Positions 40,431 through 50,370 of a DNA stretch of 64,000 nucleotides are shown one piece after another. Below the pieces are notes generated by a model that worked only from the letters and a program-made list of their open reading frames with translations, was not told where the DNA came from and ran no database searches. Source of the DNA: Candidatus Macondimonas diazotrophica. GTDB taxonomy: Bacteria > Pseudomonadota > Gammaproteobacteria > UBA5335. A program made the position numbers and the translations under genes. Position 1 is the stretch's first letter, and each line of letters starts with the position of its first letter. Where the stretch lies: positions 1-64,000 of the forward strand of contig NZ_SRIO01000009.1 in NCBI RefSeq assembly GCF_004684205.1, written 5' to 3'.

Positions 40431-42079
40431 TACTTGATGCGATGGGGCGTATCGGCGGCAACGCCGAGGCGGCGCTTGCGATCCACCTCGTAGTCGGCGT
40501 AGTTACCTTCGAACCACACCACCTGACTGTCCCCCTCGAAGGCGAGGATGTGCGTGGCCACCCGGTCCAGAAACCAGCGATCATGCGAAATCACCACCGC
40601 GCAACCGGGGAAGGTGAGCAGCGCTTCTTCCAGTGCACGCAGGGTTTCCACATCCAGGTCGTTGGTCGGCTCGTCGAGCAGCAGGACGTTGCCGCCCGAG
40701 CGCAGCACCTTGGCCAGATGAACCCGGTTGCGCTCCCCACCCGAGAGCTCGCCGATCCGTTTTTGCTGGTCGGTGCCCTTGAAATTGAAGCGGCCGACAT
40801 AGGCGCGAGAGACCGTCTCGTAGGTCCCGACGCGCAGAATGTCCTGGCCATCGGAAATTTCTTCCCACACGGTCTTGTCGTCATCCAGGCTCTGCCGACT
40901 CTGGTCGACATAGGCCAGCTCGACGGTCGGACCCTGGCGCAATTCTCCGGCATCAGGCTGTTCCTTGCCGGCGAGGATCCGGAACAGCGTGGTCTTGCCT
41001 GCCCCGTTGGGACCGATGATCCCGACGATACCGCCGGGCGGCAGGCGGAATCCGAGGTTCTCGAACAGTAGCCGCTCACCAAACGACTTGCGCAGGCCCT
41101 CGGCCTCGATCACCAGATTGCCCAGACGCGGCCCCGGCGGAATGTAGAGTTCCTGGGTCTCGTTGCGCTTCTGGAACTCTTGCGAAGCCAGTTCATCGAA
41201 GCGCGCCAGACGCGCCTTGCTCTTGGCCGTGCGGCCCTTGGGATTGCTGCGGACCCATTCGAGCTCAGCCTGCATGGCCTTGCGATGCGCCGATTCGGCC
41301 TTCTCCTCTTGGGCGAGACGCTTTTCCTTCTGCAGCAGCCAGCTGGAATAGTTGCCTTCCCAAGGGATACCGTGTCCGCGGTCGAGCTCGAGAATCCAGC
41401 CCGCAACGTTGTCGAGGAAGTAGCGATCGTGGGTCACCGCGATCACCGTGCCCTTGTAGTCGTGCAGAAAGCGTTCGAGCCAGGCAACCGATTCGGCGTC
41501 CAGGTGGTTGGTGGGCTCATCGAGCAGCAGCATGTCGGGCTTGGAAAGCAACAGGCGACACAGCGCGACGCGCCGTTTTTCGCCCCCGGACAAGGTCTTC
41601 ACATCGGCATCCCACGGCGGCAGGCGCAGGGCGTCCGCCGCGATTTCCAGGGTGCGATCCAGTTCCCAGGCGCCGGCAGCATCGATCTTGTCCTGCAGCT
41701 CGGCCTGCTCAGCAAGCAAGGTATCAAAGTCGGCATCCGGCTCCGCGAAGGCGTTGCTGATGGCGTTGAAGCGGTCTAGCAGATTCTTGAGCTCCCGGAT
41801 CCCATCCTCGACGTTGCCTCGCACATCCTTGCTCTCATCGAGCTCGGGCTCCTGGGCCAGATAGCCGATCTTGATCCCCGCCTGCGGACGGGCCTCCCCC
41901 TCGAATTCCCGATCGACGCCCGCCATGATGCGCAGCAAGGTGGATTTTCCCGAACCATTGAGGCCCAGCACGCCGATCTTGGCGCCGGGAAAGAAAGACA
42001 GCGAGATGTCACGCAGGATTTCCCGCTTGGGCGGGACGACCTTGCTGACACGGTGCATGGTGTAGATGTATTGGGACAT
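40412..42079 (-). CDS. ettA: Energy-dependent translational throttle protein EttA
   Basis: ABC-F ATPase that binds the ribosomal E site and gates elongation according to ATP/ADP. 555 residues, same as E. coli EttA, from [20 protein letters not shown]. Two ATPase cassettes: Walker [12 protein letters not shown] and [11 protein letters not shown]; signatures [15 protein letters not shown] and [15 protein letters not shown]; Walker [20 protein letters not shown] and [20 protein letters not shown]. The arm insertion lies in the first cassette ([20 protein letters not shown]). Divergent from glyA. Confidence 0.96.
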   Translation of the reverse strand: MSQYIYTMHRVSKVVPPKREILRDISLSFFPGAKIGVLGLNGSGKSTLLRIMAGVDREFEGEARPQAGIKIGYLAQEPELDESKDVRGNVEDGIRELKNLLDRFNAISNAFAEPDADFDTLLAEQAELQDKIDAAGAWELDRTLEIAADALRLPPWDADVKTLSGGEKRRVALCRLLLSKPDMLLLDEPTNHLDAESVAWLERFLHDYKGTVIAVTHDRYFLDNVAGWILELDRGHGIPWEGNYSSWLLQKEKRLAQEEKAESAHRKAMQAELEWVRSNPKGRTAKSKARLARFDELASQEFQKRNETQELYIPPGPRLGNLVIEAEGLRKSFGERLLFENLGFRLPPGGIVGIIGPNGAGKTTLFRILAGKEQPDAGELRQGPTVELAYVDQSRQSLDDDKTVWEEISDGQDILRVGTYETVSRAYVGRFNFKGTDQQKRIGELSGGERNRVHLAKVLRSGGNVLLLDEPTNDLDVETLRALEEALLTFPGCAVVISHDRWFLDRVATHILAFEGDSQVVWFEGNYADYEVDRKRRLGVAADTPHRIKYRPLKA

Positions 42080-42150
42080 GATCGGATTCCTGAAGGATTG
42101 CCGGTGCATCGCGCATGGCGATGGAGGGCCAGTGTACCGCGAGGATCGGG

Positions 42151-42156
42151 TACAAT
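42151..42156 (+). promoter_or_regulatory. Possible -10 box of glyA
   Basis: TACAAT 48 bases upstream of the glyA start in GGGTACAATACG. No convincing -35 is seen at 16-18 bases (GCCAGT), so an activator may be needed. Confidence 0.35.
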
Positions 42157-42203
42157 ACGCCGTTTCGTCGCTCTCGCCCATCTTGCCAAGGAGTCGCCCC
42201 GCC

Positions 42204-43460
42204 ATGTTCAGCCCCAGCATGCGGATCGCCGGGTTCGATGATGAACTGCAGGCCGCCCTGACCGCCGAAGCCCAGCGTCAGGAGGAACATCTCGAACTCA
42301 TCGCCTCGGAAAATTATGCCAGCCCGCGTGTTCTGGAAGCGCAAGGGTCGGTGCTGACCAACAAGTACGCCGAAGGCTATCCCGGCAAGCGCTATTACGG
42401 CGGCTGTGAATATGTCGATGTGGCCGAAGATCTGGCCATCAAGCGGGCCTGCGAACTGTTTGGCGCCAGCTACGCCAATGTCCAGCCGCATTCGGGTTCC
42501 CAAGCCAACCAGGCCGTCTACATGGCGCTGCTGCAGCCCGGCGACACCGTGCTTGGCATGTCGCTGGCCCATGGCGGCCACCTGACCCATGGCGCCTCGG
42601 TGAATTTCTCCGGCAAGATCTACAACGCCGTCCAATACGGCGTGGACAGCGAAGGGCTCATCGATTACGTCCAGGTGGAAACGCTCGCACGCGAACATCG
42701 TCCCCGCCTGATCGTGGCCGGCTTCTCCGCCTATTCGCGCGTCGTGGACTGGGCTCGCTTCCGGACCATCGCCGACGAGGTGGGTGCCTATCTGCTGGTC
42801 GATATGGCGCATGTGGCCGGCCTGGTCGCCGCGGGCGTCTACCCCAGCCCCGTCCCACTGGCGGACGTGACCACGACCACCACGCACAAGACCCTGCGCG
42901 GCCCGCGCGGCGGCCTCATTCTGGCGCGCCCCAACCCGGAAATCGAAAAGAAGCTGAACAGCATCGTGTTCCCGGGCATCCAGGGCGGTCCCCTGATGCA
43001 CGTCATTGCCGCCAAGGCCGTGGCATTCAAGGAAGCGCTCCAGCCGGAATTCGCGACCTATCAGCAACAGGTCGTCGACAATGCACGCGTGCTGGCGGCG
43101 GCCCTGGTCGAGTGTGGATACAAGATCGTTTCCGGAGGAACCGACAACCACCTGATGTTGGTGGATCTAATCGGCCGCGAGCTGACCGGCAAGGATGCGG
43201 AAGCCGCCTTGGGCGCAGCGAATATCACCATCAACAAGAATGCGGTACCGGGCGATCCGCGCTCGCCCTTCGTCACCAGCGGCATCCGCCTGGGCACCCC
43301 GGCCATCACCACACGCGGCTTTGGCGTCGAGGAGACCCGAACCCTCGGTCGCTGGATCGCCGAAGTGCTGGACCACCCGAACGATGACGCCGTGCTGAAC
43401 CGGATCAAGGGCGAGGTTCTTGCCATCTGCCGGCGCTTCCCCGTCTACGGCGCGGATTGA
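42204..43460 (+). CDS. glyA: Serine hydroxymethyltransferase
   Basis: PLP enzyme converting serine and tetrahydrofolate to glycine and methylene-THF, the main one-carbon source. 418 residues. Start chosen at ATG 42204 with AAGGAG 10 bases upstream. Signatures: [56 protein letters not shown] and the PLP lysine in [14 protein letters not shown]. It heads the run into nrdR, the common glyA-nrdR-rib order, with 18 bases to nrdR. Confidence 0.97.
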   Translation: MFSPSMRIAGFDDELQAALTAEAQRQEEHLELIASENYASPRVLEAQGSVLTNKYAEGYPGKRYYGGCEYVDVAEDLAIKRACELFGASYANVQPHSGSQANQAVYMALLQPGDTVLGMSLAHGGHLTHGASVNFSGKIYNAVQYGVDSEGLIDYVQVETLAREHRPRLIVAGFSAYSRVVDWARFRTIADEVGAYLLVDMAHVAGLVAAGVYPSPVPLADVTTTTTHKTLRGPRGGLILARPNPEIEKKLNSIVFPGIQGGPLMHVIAAKAVAFKEALQPEFATYQQQVVDNARVLAAALVECGYKIVSGGTDNHLMLVDLIGRELTGKDAEAALGAANITINKNAVPGDPRSPFVTSGIRLGTPAITTRGFGVEETRTLGRWIAEVLDHPNDDAVLNRIKGEVLAICRRFPVYGAD

Positions 43461-43478
43461 CCTGGGACCGGCGCAGCG

Positions 43479-44006
43479 ATGCATTGCCCGTTTTGCGGGG
43501 CGGCCGATACCCGCGTCGTGGATTCCCGGCTGGCCGAAGACGGTACCCAGGTCCGACGCCGACGCGAATGTCCAACCTGCGGGGAACGCTTCACCACGTT
43601 CGAGCGCGCCGAGCTGGTGCTGCCGCGCGTGGTCAAGCGGGATGGGACACGTGAGCCGTTCAATGAAGACAAGTTGCGCAGCGGTCTGTTACGGGCGCTC
43701 GAAAAGCGCCCGGTCGGAGCCGAAGCGGTCGAAGCCGCTGTGAGCCGGATCCTGCGTCGTATCCGCGCCACCGGAGACCGCGAGGTCGCCACCGGTCGCA
43801 TCGGTGAATGGGTGATGGACGAGCTGCGGGAACTGGATCAGGTCGCCTATGTGCGGTTCGCCTCGGTCTACCGCAGTTTCCAGGACGTGAACGCGTTTCG
43901 GGAGGAAGTGGAGCGGCTGCAGGAAGCGGCGGCGCCCACCCCGGCCGGAACGCGGCGGCAATTGTCGCTGCTGCCCGGGGGAACGGCCGACGAGGAAGCC
44001 TCCTGA
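43479..44006 (+). CDS. nrdR: Transcriptional repressor NrdR
   Basis: Zinc-finger/ATP-cone repressor of ribonucleotide reductase genes that senses dATP/ATP. 175 residues. The N-terminal zinc ribbon has CPFC at 3-6 and CPTC at about 31-34, followed by [12 protein letters not shown]; the ATP-cone begins [20 protein letters not shown]. The C-terminal tail ([14 protein letters not shown]) is slightly longer than usual. Its stop overlaps the ribD start (TGATG). Confidence 0.96.
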   Translation: MHCPFCGAADTRVVDSRLAEDGTQVRRRRECPTCGERFTTFERAELVLPRVVKRDGTREPFNEDKLRSGLLRALEKRPVGAEAVEAAVSRILRRIRATGDREVATGRIGEWVMDELRELDQVAYVRFASVYRSFQDVNAFREEVERLQEAAAPTPAGTRRQLSLLPGGTADEEAS

Positions 44007-45139
44007 TGCAGCAGGCCGATGATGCCCGCTACATGGCCCGCGCCATTCGCCTCGCCGAGCGCGGCATGGCCACCACCCAACCCAACCCGCGCGTCGGCTG
44101 TGTGCTGGTGTCCGATGGACAGATCGTCGGGGAAGGCTGGCATATGCAGGCCGGTGCACCTCATGCCGAAATCTATGCCCTGCAGCAGGCGGGCGCGCGG
44201 GCGCGCGGCGCAACGGCCTATGTGACGCTCGAACCCTGCAGCCATCACGGCCGCACGGCACCCTGCAGCGCGGCCCTGATTGCCGCCGGGGTGACGCGGG
44301 TCGTCACGGCCATGGAAGATCCCAATCCGCTGGTGCGAGGAGAAGGTCATGCCCAGCTGCGCGCAGCGGGCATCGCGGTCACCGAGCAGGTCGGCAATCC
44401 GGCCGCGCGGCAACTGAACCCCGGCTATATTCAGCGCATGACACAGGGGCGGCCAAGGGTCACGCTGAAACTCGGTGCAACCCTGGACGGACGCACTGCC
44501 GCCGCGAACGGGAAAAGCCAATGGATTACCGGTCCGGCGGCGCGGCTGGATGTCCAGCACCTGCGCGCCAGAAGCGGCGCCGTACTGACGGGCAGCGGTA
44601 CGGCGCTGGCCGACGATCCGGCGCTGACCGTGCGGCTGCCCGGGCATGGCGTCGCCCCGGATGGCCGGGTCGTCCCTTGGCATCAGCCGCTGCGGGCGGT
44701 GTTGGACCGGCGTCTGAGGCTGATGCCCGGCGGTCGGCTGTTCGGCCCGGGTGGCCGTCTGGTCGTCTATACCGCAGCGCCGGTACCAGAAAGCCGCGCC
44801 GAGGCGCTGCAGGACGCCGGCGCCGAAGTGATCGGCCTGCCCGAGCCGACTGATCCGGCCGCCGTATTCACACATCTGGCGAGCCTTGGGGTGAACGATG
44901 TGCTGATCGAGGCCGGGCCCACTCTGGCGGGCGGGCTCATCGCAGCTCATCGGGTCGATGAGCTGATCATCTATCTGGCGCCGTCGCTGCTGGGCAGCCA
45001 CGGACGCGGCATGTTCGATCTGCCGGACCTCGTGGGACTGGATGCCCGCATTCCCCTGCGCATCCGAGATGTGCGCGCAGTGGGCGCGGATTGGCGGATC
45101 CGGGCGACGCCCGAACAGCAGGAGAAGGAGACGCATTGA
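44006..45139 (+). CDS. ribD: Bifunctional pyrimidine deaminase/reductase
   Basis: Deaminates and reduces the GTP-derived pyrimidine in riboflavin synthesis. 377 residues. Deaminase zinc site HAEIYALQQAG and LEPCSHHGRTAPCSAAL; the reductase half starts near residue 145 with RPRVTLKLGATLDGRTA and carries SQWITGPAARLDVQHLRA and VNDVLIEAGPTLAGGLI. Start overlaps nrdR, and ribE begins one base after its stop, so the genes are tightly coupled. Confidence 0.96.
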   Translation: MQQADDARYMARAIRLAERGMATTQPNPRVGCVLVSDGQIVGEGWHMQAGAPHAEIYALQQAGARARGATAYVTLEPCSHHGRTAPCSAALIAAGVTRVVTAMEDPNPLVRGEGHAQLRAAGIAVTEQVGNPAARQLNPGYIQRMTQGRPRVTLKLGATLDGRTAAANGKSQWITGPAARLDVQHLRARSGAVLTGSGTALADDPALTVRLPGHGVAPDGRVVPWHQPLRAVLDRRLRLMPGGRLFGPGGRLVVYTAAPVPESRAEALQDAGAEVIGLPEPTDPAAVFTHLASLGVNDVLIEAGPTLAGGLIAAHRVDELIIYLAPSLLGSHGRGMFDLPDLVGLDARIPLRIRDVRAVGADWRIRATPEQQEKETH

Positions 45140-45140
45140 G

Positions 45141-45803
45141 ATGTTCACGGGTTTGATTCGGGCCGTCGGAACGCTGGCGGAATGCGAAGCGCGCGGCGGC
45201 GACGTCCGGCTGCGTATCGGCCATGCGCCCGACATCATCGCCGGCCTGGTGCCCGGCGCCAGCATCGCCGTGAACGGCGCCTGCCTGACCGCCACCTCTT
45301 ACACTGCAGACGGTTTCTGGGCCGATGTATCGCGCGAGACACTGGACTGCACGACGCTGGGCGATCTCAAGCCCGGCGATCCGGTCAACCTGGAACCGGC
45401 GCTACGGCCCATCGACCCATTGGGCGGGCATCTGGTCAGCGGGCACGTCGATGGCATCGGCTGGCTCGTCGATCAGCACCCCGACGGGCGATCCTGGCGT
45501 CTGCGCTTCGAGGCGCCGGCTGAGCTCGCGCGCTACATCGCCGCCAAGGGATCGATCTGCATCGATGGCATCAGCCTGACCGTCAACACCGTGGCCGGAC
45601 AACACTTCGAGACGAACATCATTCCCCATACCCGCGAACGAACGACCCTGGGCCAGTATCAGCCGGGCCAACGGGTAAACCTCGAAGTCGACCTTCTGGC
45701 GCGTTATCTGGAACGGCTGATGCAGAATCCGAGCGGCGAAAGTCGGATCACCGAATCATGGCTGGCACAGCAGGGATTCGCATCCCCTGCAGGAGAGGGA
45801 TAA
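45141..45803 (+). CDS. ribE: Riboflavin synthase alpha subunit
   Basis: Dismutates two 6,7-dimethyl-8-ribityllumazines to riboflavin. 220 residues with the two internal lumazine-binding repeats (MFTGLIRAVGTL, ASIAVNGACLTATSY, GGHLVSGHVDGIG in the first; GSICIDGISLTVNTV in the second). GGAGAAGGAGACG precedes the start. Four bases separate it from ribB. Confidence 0.96.
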   Translation: MFTGLIRAVGTLAECEARGGDVRLRIGHAPDIIAGLVPGASIAVNGACLTATSYTADGFWADVSRETLDCTTLGDLKPGDPVNLEPALRPIDPLGGHLVSGHVDGIGWLVDQHPDGRSWRLRFEAPAELARYIAAKGSICIDGISLTVNTVAGQHFETNIIPHTRERTTLGQYQPGQRVNLEVDLLARYLERLMQNPSGESRITESWLAQQGFASPAGEG

Positions 45804-45807
45804 ACCC

Positions 45808-46917
45808 ATGGCGCTGAACAGCACCGAGGAGATCATCGAAGACATCCGCCGCGGCCGCATGGTCGTCCTGATGGATGACGAGGATCGGGAAAACGAAGGC
45901 GATCTGTTGATGGCAGCCGCTCACTGCCGCGCCGATGACATCAACTTCATGGCCCGCTATGGCCGTGGCCTGATCTGCCTGACGCTCACCGCAGAGCGCT
46001 GCCAGCAACTGCGTCTCCCACTCATGGTCAGCGCCACCGACGAGAAGCATGCCACCAATTTCACGGTCTCGATCGAAGCCGCCGAGGGGGTCACGACTGG
46101 CATCTCCGCAGCCGACCGGGCCCGCACGATCCAGGCCGCCGTCCGTGCGGACGCCGCCCCGACCGATCTGGTCACCCCGGGTCACATCTTCCCGTTGATG
46201 GCCCAGAAGGGCGGCGTCCTGACCCGCGCGGGCCATACGGAGGCCGGCTGTGATCTGGCCCGTCTCGCCGGGCTGGAACCGGCCGCGGTGATCGTCGAGA
46301 TCCTGAGCGAAGACGGGACCATGGCGCGGCGGCCGGAACTGGAGCGTTTCGCAGCCGAACACGACCTCAAAATCGGCACCGTTGCGGATCTGATCCGCTA
46401 TCGCCTCGAAACCGAGAAAACCGTGACCCGCTGCGCCGAATCGCGCCTCACCACCCGGTACGGCGATTTCCGCCTGGTGGCCTACGAGGATGCTCTGGAT
46501 CGCACGGTGCACTTCGCCCTGGTGCGCGGCCATCTGGACCCCGAAACCCCGGCCTTGGTTCGCGTACATGTCGAGAACACGCTGACCGATCTGCTCAGCC
46601 TGGACGATTCCGAAGCCGGCTGGCCGCTGGACGCGGCGCTCGCCTACATGGGTCGGCAGGAGCAGGGCGTGCTGGTCGTGCTGCGCAAACCCGAGCCGCC
46701 GTTCACCTTGCTGCAGCGGGTCCGCGAACTCGGTATCCCGGGCCGTCCACCCGCCCATCGTCCGGGCATCAGCGGCGTGCTGCGCACTCATGGAATCGGC
46801 GCCCAGATTCTCAAGGACCTGGGCGTGCATCGGATGCGTGTCTTGAGCTCCACGCGCCGCTTTCAGGCCATCTCGGGCTTCGGTCTCGAAGTGGTCGAAG
46901 TCGTCGCACCCGATTGA
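45808..46917 (+). CDS. ribB: 3,4-dihydroxy-2-butanone 4-phosphate synthase fused to degenerate GTP cyclohydrolase II-like domain (RibBX type)
   Basis: Residues 1-~205 are a complete RibB (VVLMDDEDRENEGDLLMAAA, FMARYGRGLICLTLT, DRARTIQAAV, HIFPLMAQKGGVLTRAGHTE) making the four-carbon unit of riboflavin. Residues ~206-369 align in position with RibA but lack its zinc cysteines (the RCDCG motif is absent; the only Cys is in VTRCAES) and the GTP-binding hallmarks, so cyclohydrolase activity is not expected. This is the RibBX form described in Shewanella. A true RibA must be encoded elsewhere. Confidence 0.92.
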   Translation: MALNSTEEIIEDIRRGRMVVLMDDEDRENEGDLLMAAAHCRADDINFMARYGRGLICLTLTAERCQQLRLPLMVSATDEKHATNFTVSIEAAEGVTTGISAADRARTIQAAVRADAAPTDLVTPGHIFPLMAQKGGVLTRAGHTEAGCDLARLAGLEPAAVIVEILSEDGTMARRPELERFAAEHDLKIGTVADLIRYRLETEKTVTRCAESRLTTRYGDFRLVAYEDALDRTVHFALVRGHLDPETPALVRVHVENTLTDLLSLDDSEAGWPLDAALAYMGRQEQGVLVVLRKPEPPFTLLQRVRELGIPGRPPAHRPGISGVLRTHGIGAQILKDLGVHRMRVLSSTRRFQAISGFGLEVVEVVAPD

Positions 46918-46964
46918 CCCGACTCTCTCCTTTTTCAACCCGCTCCTGAATACGGAATCAAGCC

Positions 46965-47441
46965 ATGCCCGCAACAACCCTGCTCGAAGGCAATCTGGTC
47001 GCCACCGATACCCGTTTCGCGCTGGTGGCCGCGCGCTTCAACGACTTCATCGTCGACGCGCTGGTGCGGGGCGCCGAAGACACCCTGCTGCGCCACGGTG
47101 CCCGCACCGACCAACTGACGCTGATTCGCGCACCCGGCGCGTTTGAACTGCCGCTGGTCGTCCAGCAAGCCGCCCGCAGCGGCCGCTTCGATGCGGTGGT
47201 GGCCCTCGGCGCCGTGATCCGCGGATCGACCCCGCATTTCGATCACGTCGCGGGCCTGTGTGCCAAAGGCTTGGCGCAGGTCTCGCTCGAGTCGGCCCTG
47301 CCCGTCGCCTTCGGTGTGCTCACGGTGGACAACCTGGAGCAGGCGATCGAGCGTGCCGGGACGAAAGCCGGGAACAAAGGCGCCGAAGCCGCACTCTCGG
47401 CGTTGGAAATGGTCAACCTGCTGCGCGCACTTGGGACTTGA
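46965..47441 (+). CDS. ribH: 6,7-dimethyl-8-ribityllumazine synthase
   Basis: Condenses the RibB and RibD-pathway products to lumazine in the penultimate step. 158 residues; [35 protein letters not shown], and catalytic [20 protein letters not shown] with its His. The Cys between substrate residues and the GxPxxFGVLT-type [11 protein letters not shown] are usual. 47 bases follow ribB, and the next gene starts 2 bases past its stop. Confidence 0.96.
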   Translation: MPATTLLEGNLVATDTRFALVAARFNDFIVDALVRGAEDTLLRHGARTDQLTLIRAPGAFELPLVVQQAARSGRFDAVVALGAVIRGSTPHFDHVAGLCAKGLAQVSLESALPVAFGVLTVDNLEQAIERAGTKAGNKGAEAALSALEMVNLLRALGT

Positions 47442-47443
47442 AC

Positions 47444-47899
47444 GTGGGTAAAGCCAACAAACCCCGCAGCGTCGCCCGGCGCCGGGCCTTTCAGGCGCTT
47501 TACCAGTGGCAGCTCGCCGGTGGGACGACGCACGAGGTGATGAGTGATTTCCTGGCCGATCCGGACGGACCGGCCTTCGATCAGGCCCATTTCTCGGCCC
47601 TCGTTGCCAAAGCCATCGCCGATCCCGCGCATTGGGAATCGTTGATGGAGCGGTGGGTCACGCGCTCAACCGGCCAGCTGGACCCCGTCGAAAAGGCGCT
47701 GTTGATAATCGGCCTGGTGGAACTCGCCGAGTTCCCGGAAATTCCCTACCGGGTCGTGCTCAACGAAGTGGTCGAGCTGGCCAAGTTGTTCGGGTCCAAG
47801 CAAAGCCACGCCTTCGTCAACAGCGTGTTGGACAAAGCCGCACGGGTCCTGCGTCCACTGGAAGCCACGAGCGGGTCGGCGCGAGGCAGGCACGGATGA
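47444..47899 (+). CDS. nusB: Transcription antitermination factor NusB
   Basis: RNA-binding factor that, with S10, promotes rRNA antitermination. 151 residues from GTG 47444. KPRSVARRRAFQALYQWQL is the NusB N-terminal Arg-rich helix; DPVEKALLIIGLVELAEFPE, YRVVLNEVVELAKLFGSKQS and FVNSVLDKAAR follow. The stop overlaps thiL by ATGA. ribH-nusB-thiL order is conserved. Confidence 0.95.
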   Translation: MGKANKPRSVARRRAFQALYQWQLAGGTTHEVMSDFLADPDGPAFDQAHFSALVAKAIADPAHWESLMERWVTRSTGQLDPVEKALLIIGLVELAEFPEIPYRVVLNEVVELAKLFGSKQSHAFVNSVLDKAARVLRPLEATSGSARGRHG

Positions 47900-48867
47900 A
47901 TGGAGCCACGCCGGAATTCGATCTCATTGGCCGATACTTTACCCGGCGTTCGCGGCGCGCCGATACGGTACTGGGGATTGGCGACGATGCCGCGTTGATT
48001 CAGCCACCTCAAGGCAGCTGGCTGGTGGCCACTACCGACACCATGGTCTGCGGCACCCACTTCCTGCCGGATGCGGATCCCCGCGACCTCGGTCACAAGC
48101 TCCTGGCCGTCAATTTGAGCGATCTGGCGGCGATGGGCGCCGATCCGGCCTGGTTGACCTTGGCGCTCACCTTGCCCCATATCGATCACGAATGGCTCAC
48201 CGCCTTTTCTGCGGGCCTGTTCACGCTGGCCGAAACCGTCGATGCCGAATTGATCGGCGGCGACATCACCCGGGGACCGCTGGCATGCACCCTGCAAGCG
48301 CTGGGAACGGTCCCTGCAGATCGGGCGCTGCGCCGTGCCGGCGCCAAGCCGGGTGATGGCATCTATGTTTCCGGAACGCTTGGCGATGCGGCACTGGCGC
48401 TGGCCCTGCGGCTCGAAGGATCGGGCGTGCCGGCAGCCCTGGCCGAACGCCTCGACCGTCCGACTCCGCGCATTGCGCTCGGTCGCGCCCTGCGTGAATG
48501 GGCCAGCGCAGCGATCGACCTCTCCGACGGCTTGCTGGCCGATCTCGGGCATCTGTGCGCCTCCAGTGGCGTCGGCGCCACGATCCTGCAAGCCGATGTC
48601 CCCCGCTCCACCGCATTCCGATCCGCCGCGCGGGGCGCGCTCGATGCCGACTTGCCGCTGAACGGCGGGGACGATTACGAGCTGTGTTTCACGATGCCCG
48701 AGCACCATGCTGCTCGCGTGGAAGCGTTGACCCACGCAACTGGCTGCCCGATCACCCGAATTGGCTGCATCACGACCGAACCCGGTGTCCGTTGTCACGA
48801 CGCAGCGGGCGAACCGATGGCCGTAACGCGCTCCGGTTTCGATCATTTCAACCCTGCAGCGCCATGA
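47896..48867 (+). CDS. thiL: Thiamine-monophosphate kinase
   Basis: ATP-dependent conversion of thiamine phosphate to the coenzyme diphosphate. 323 residues from MNGATPEFDLIGRYF. VLGIGDDAALIQPPQGSWLV, TTDTMVCGTHFLPDADPRDL, LAVNLSDLAAMGADPAWLTL and SGTLGDAALAL are family signatures. Coupled upstream to nusB and downstream to pgpA by 4-base overlaps. Confidence 0.95.
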   Translation: MNGATPEFDLIGRYFTRRSRRADTVLGIGDDAALIQPPQGSWLVATTDTMVCGTHFLPDADPRDLGHKLLAVNLSDLAAMGADPAWLTLALTLPHIDHEWLTAFSAGLFTLAETVDAELIGGDITRGPLACTLQALGTVPADRALRRAGAKPGDGIYVSGTLGDAALALALRLEGSGVPAALAERLDRPTPRIALGRALREWASAAIDLSDGLLADLGHLCASSGVGATILQADVPRSTAFRSAARGALDADLPLNGGDDYELCFTMPEHHAARVEALTHATGCPITRIGCITTEPGVRCHDAAGEPMAVTRSGFDHFNPAAP

Positions 48868-49367
48868 CACGCAGCGCCAAATCCCATCGCCCCCCGAAAC
48901 TCCCGTCCTTATGGCGCCATCCCGACCTGCTCATCGCCACCGGTTTCGGCAGCGGCCTCAGTCCATGGGCGCCGGGGACCTGCGGGACACTCGTTGCCCT
49001 GGGGATTTATCTGGCAGGACTCCAGATGCTGCCGGTAGGACCTTACGCGGCCTTCGTGGCGGCTGCCTTCTGGGCCGGTGCGTGGTTCTGCGAGCGAGCC
49101 GAGCGGCTGACCGCACTCCATGACCCGGGCATGCTGGTGGTCGATGAATGGGTGGGCTACTGGCTGGCTCTGCTTCCAGCCGTGGCGCAAGGAGCATCGG
49201 GCTGGAAACCGGCGCTCGCTGGGTTCGTGCTGTTCCGGATATTCGATATCGCCAAACCATGGCCGGCCAATGTCGCCGACAAACGCCTGCCTGGCGGGCT
49301 CGGCACCATGACCGACGACGTGCTTGCCGGCGCTTATGCTGCGCTCATCATGTTGATGCTGTTCTAA
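48864..49367 (+). CDS. pgpA: Phosphatidylglycerophosphatase A
   Basis: Membrane phosphatase completing phosphatidylglycerol synthesis. 167 residues: FGSGLSPWAPGTCGTLVALG, MLVVDEWVGYWLALLPAVAQ, DIAKPWPANVADKRLPGGLG and TDDVLAGAYAALIMLMLF, with about four membrane segments. Its start overlaps the thiL stop. It is the last gene of this rightward run and converges with folE2, 15 bases apart. Confidence 0.94.
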   Translation: MTRSAKSHRPPKLPSLWRHPDLLIATGFGSGLSPWAPGTCGTLVALGIYLAGLQMLPVGPYAAFVAAAFWAGAWFCERAERLTALHDPGMLVVDEWVGYWLALLPAVAQGASGWKPALAGFVLFRIFDIAKPWPANVADKRLPGGLGTMTDDVLAGAYAALIMLMLF

Positions 49368-49382
49368 GGCGAACCTGGCGAT

Positions 49383-50213
49383 TCACGCCGGATCTTGGAT
49401 GTCCTTGACCCGCTCCACCACTGCATAGGCTGAGTGGTTGTGGATGGATTCGAAATTCTCCGATTCCACGGTATAGGCCAGCACCCGCTCGTCGGCGTCC
49501 AGTCGCACGGCGACATCGCGCACCATGTCCTCGACGAACTTGGGATTGTCATAGGCGCGTTCGGTGACGAACTTCTCATCCGGGCGCTTGAGCAGCCCAT
49601 AGAGCTGCGCCGAGGCCTCGGTTTCGACCAAGTCGACCAGATCTTCGATCCAGACGTCCCCCTGGCAGCGAACCTCGACCGTGACGTGCGAGCGCTGATT
49701 GTGCGCCCCGTAGTCCGAGATTTCCTTGGAGCAAGGACACAGACTGGTGACGGGCACCACCACGCGGACCAGGGTCTGTGCACCGCCGGCGGGGGTGGAA
49801 ACACCGGTCAGCGTGACTTCGTAGTCCATCAGACTGCGCACACCGGAAACCGGGGCGGACTTGTCGACAAAGTAGGGAAAGGCGATTTCCAGGTGACCAC
49901 TGTCCGCTTCGAGCCGGCTGGTCATGCGCTGCATGAGCATGTTCAGGCTGTGCACGGTCAGAACGTCGTCGTGCTCCCCCAGGATCGCGACGAAACGCGA
50001 CATGTGGGTGCCCTTCTGGTGGTGCGGCAGACTGACGTACATGTTGAGCCGTGCGACGGTGTGTTGCACCCCGCCGGAACGATCGGCCACGCGCAGCGGA
50101 TGGCGGATGCTGCGAATACCCACACGATCGATGGCAATGCGGCGATGATCGGCGCTGCCCTGAACGTCGGCAATATCGGTGATGATAGAGGCCACCTGGC
50201 CCGGAACTTTCAT
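49383..50213 (-). CDS. folE2: GTP cyclohydrolase FolE2 (type IB)
   Basis: Turns GTP into dihydroneopterin triphosphate for folate and 7-deazaguanine synthesis; the IB enzyme works with Mn or Fe when zinc is scarce. 276 residues from [10 protein letters not shown] with GAGG 10 bases upstream. [40 protein letters not shown] (active-site Cys) and [20 protein letters not shown] are diagnostic. queD lies upstream on the same strand, 157 bases away; no Zur box is evident between. Confidence 0.95.
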   Translation of the reverse strand: MKVPGQVASIITDIADVQGSADHRRIAIDRVGIRSIRHPLRVADRSGGVQHTVARLNMYVSLPHHQKGTHMSRFVAILGEHDDVLTVHSLNMLMQRMTSRLEADSGHLEIAFPYFVDKSAPVSGVRSLMDYEVTLTGVSTPAGGAQTLVRVVVPVTSLCPCSKEISDYGAHNQRSHVTVEVRCQGDVWIEDLVDLVETEASAQLYGLLKRPDEKFVTERAYDNPKFVEDMVRDVAVRLDADERVLAYTVESENFESIHNHSAYAVVERVKDIQDPA

Positions 50214-50370
50214 GATGGCGTTATCCTCGAAAAACCCTGGTCTCGATGCCGGCACAACATGCCCTTCCCGAACGGTGCGCCAGTGAAGACCGTGACCTTT
50301 CGATCGTATAGCCTCGAGGCGCAAAGGGGAAGGGCGTCATTGGCGCTTGGGCGCATGCGGTCACGCCGCG

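Noticed and set aside
43461-45140. FMN riboswitch controlling the riboflavin genes
   Set aside because: The rib genes are separated by overlaps or a few bases inside a longer operon; no RFN-like conserved stems seen upstream of nrdR, ribD, ribE or ribB.
50214-50370. Zur operator upstream of folE2
   Set aside because: No GTTATAxxATAAC-type palindrome is present in the gap.
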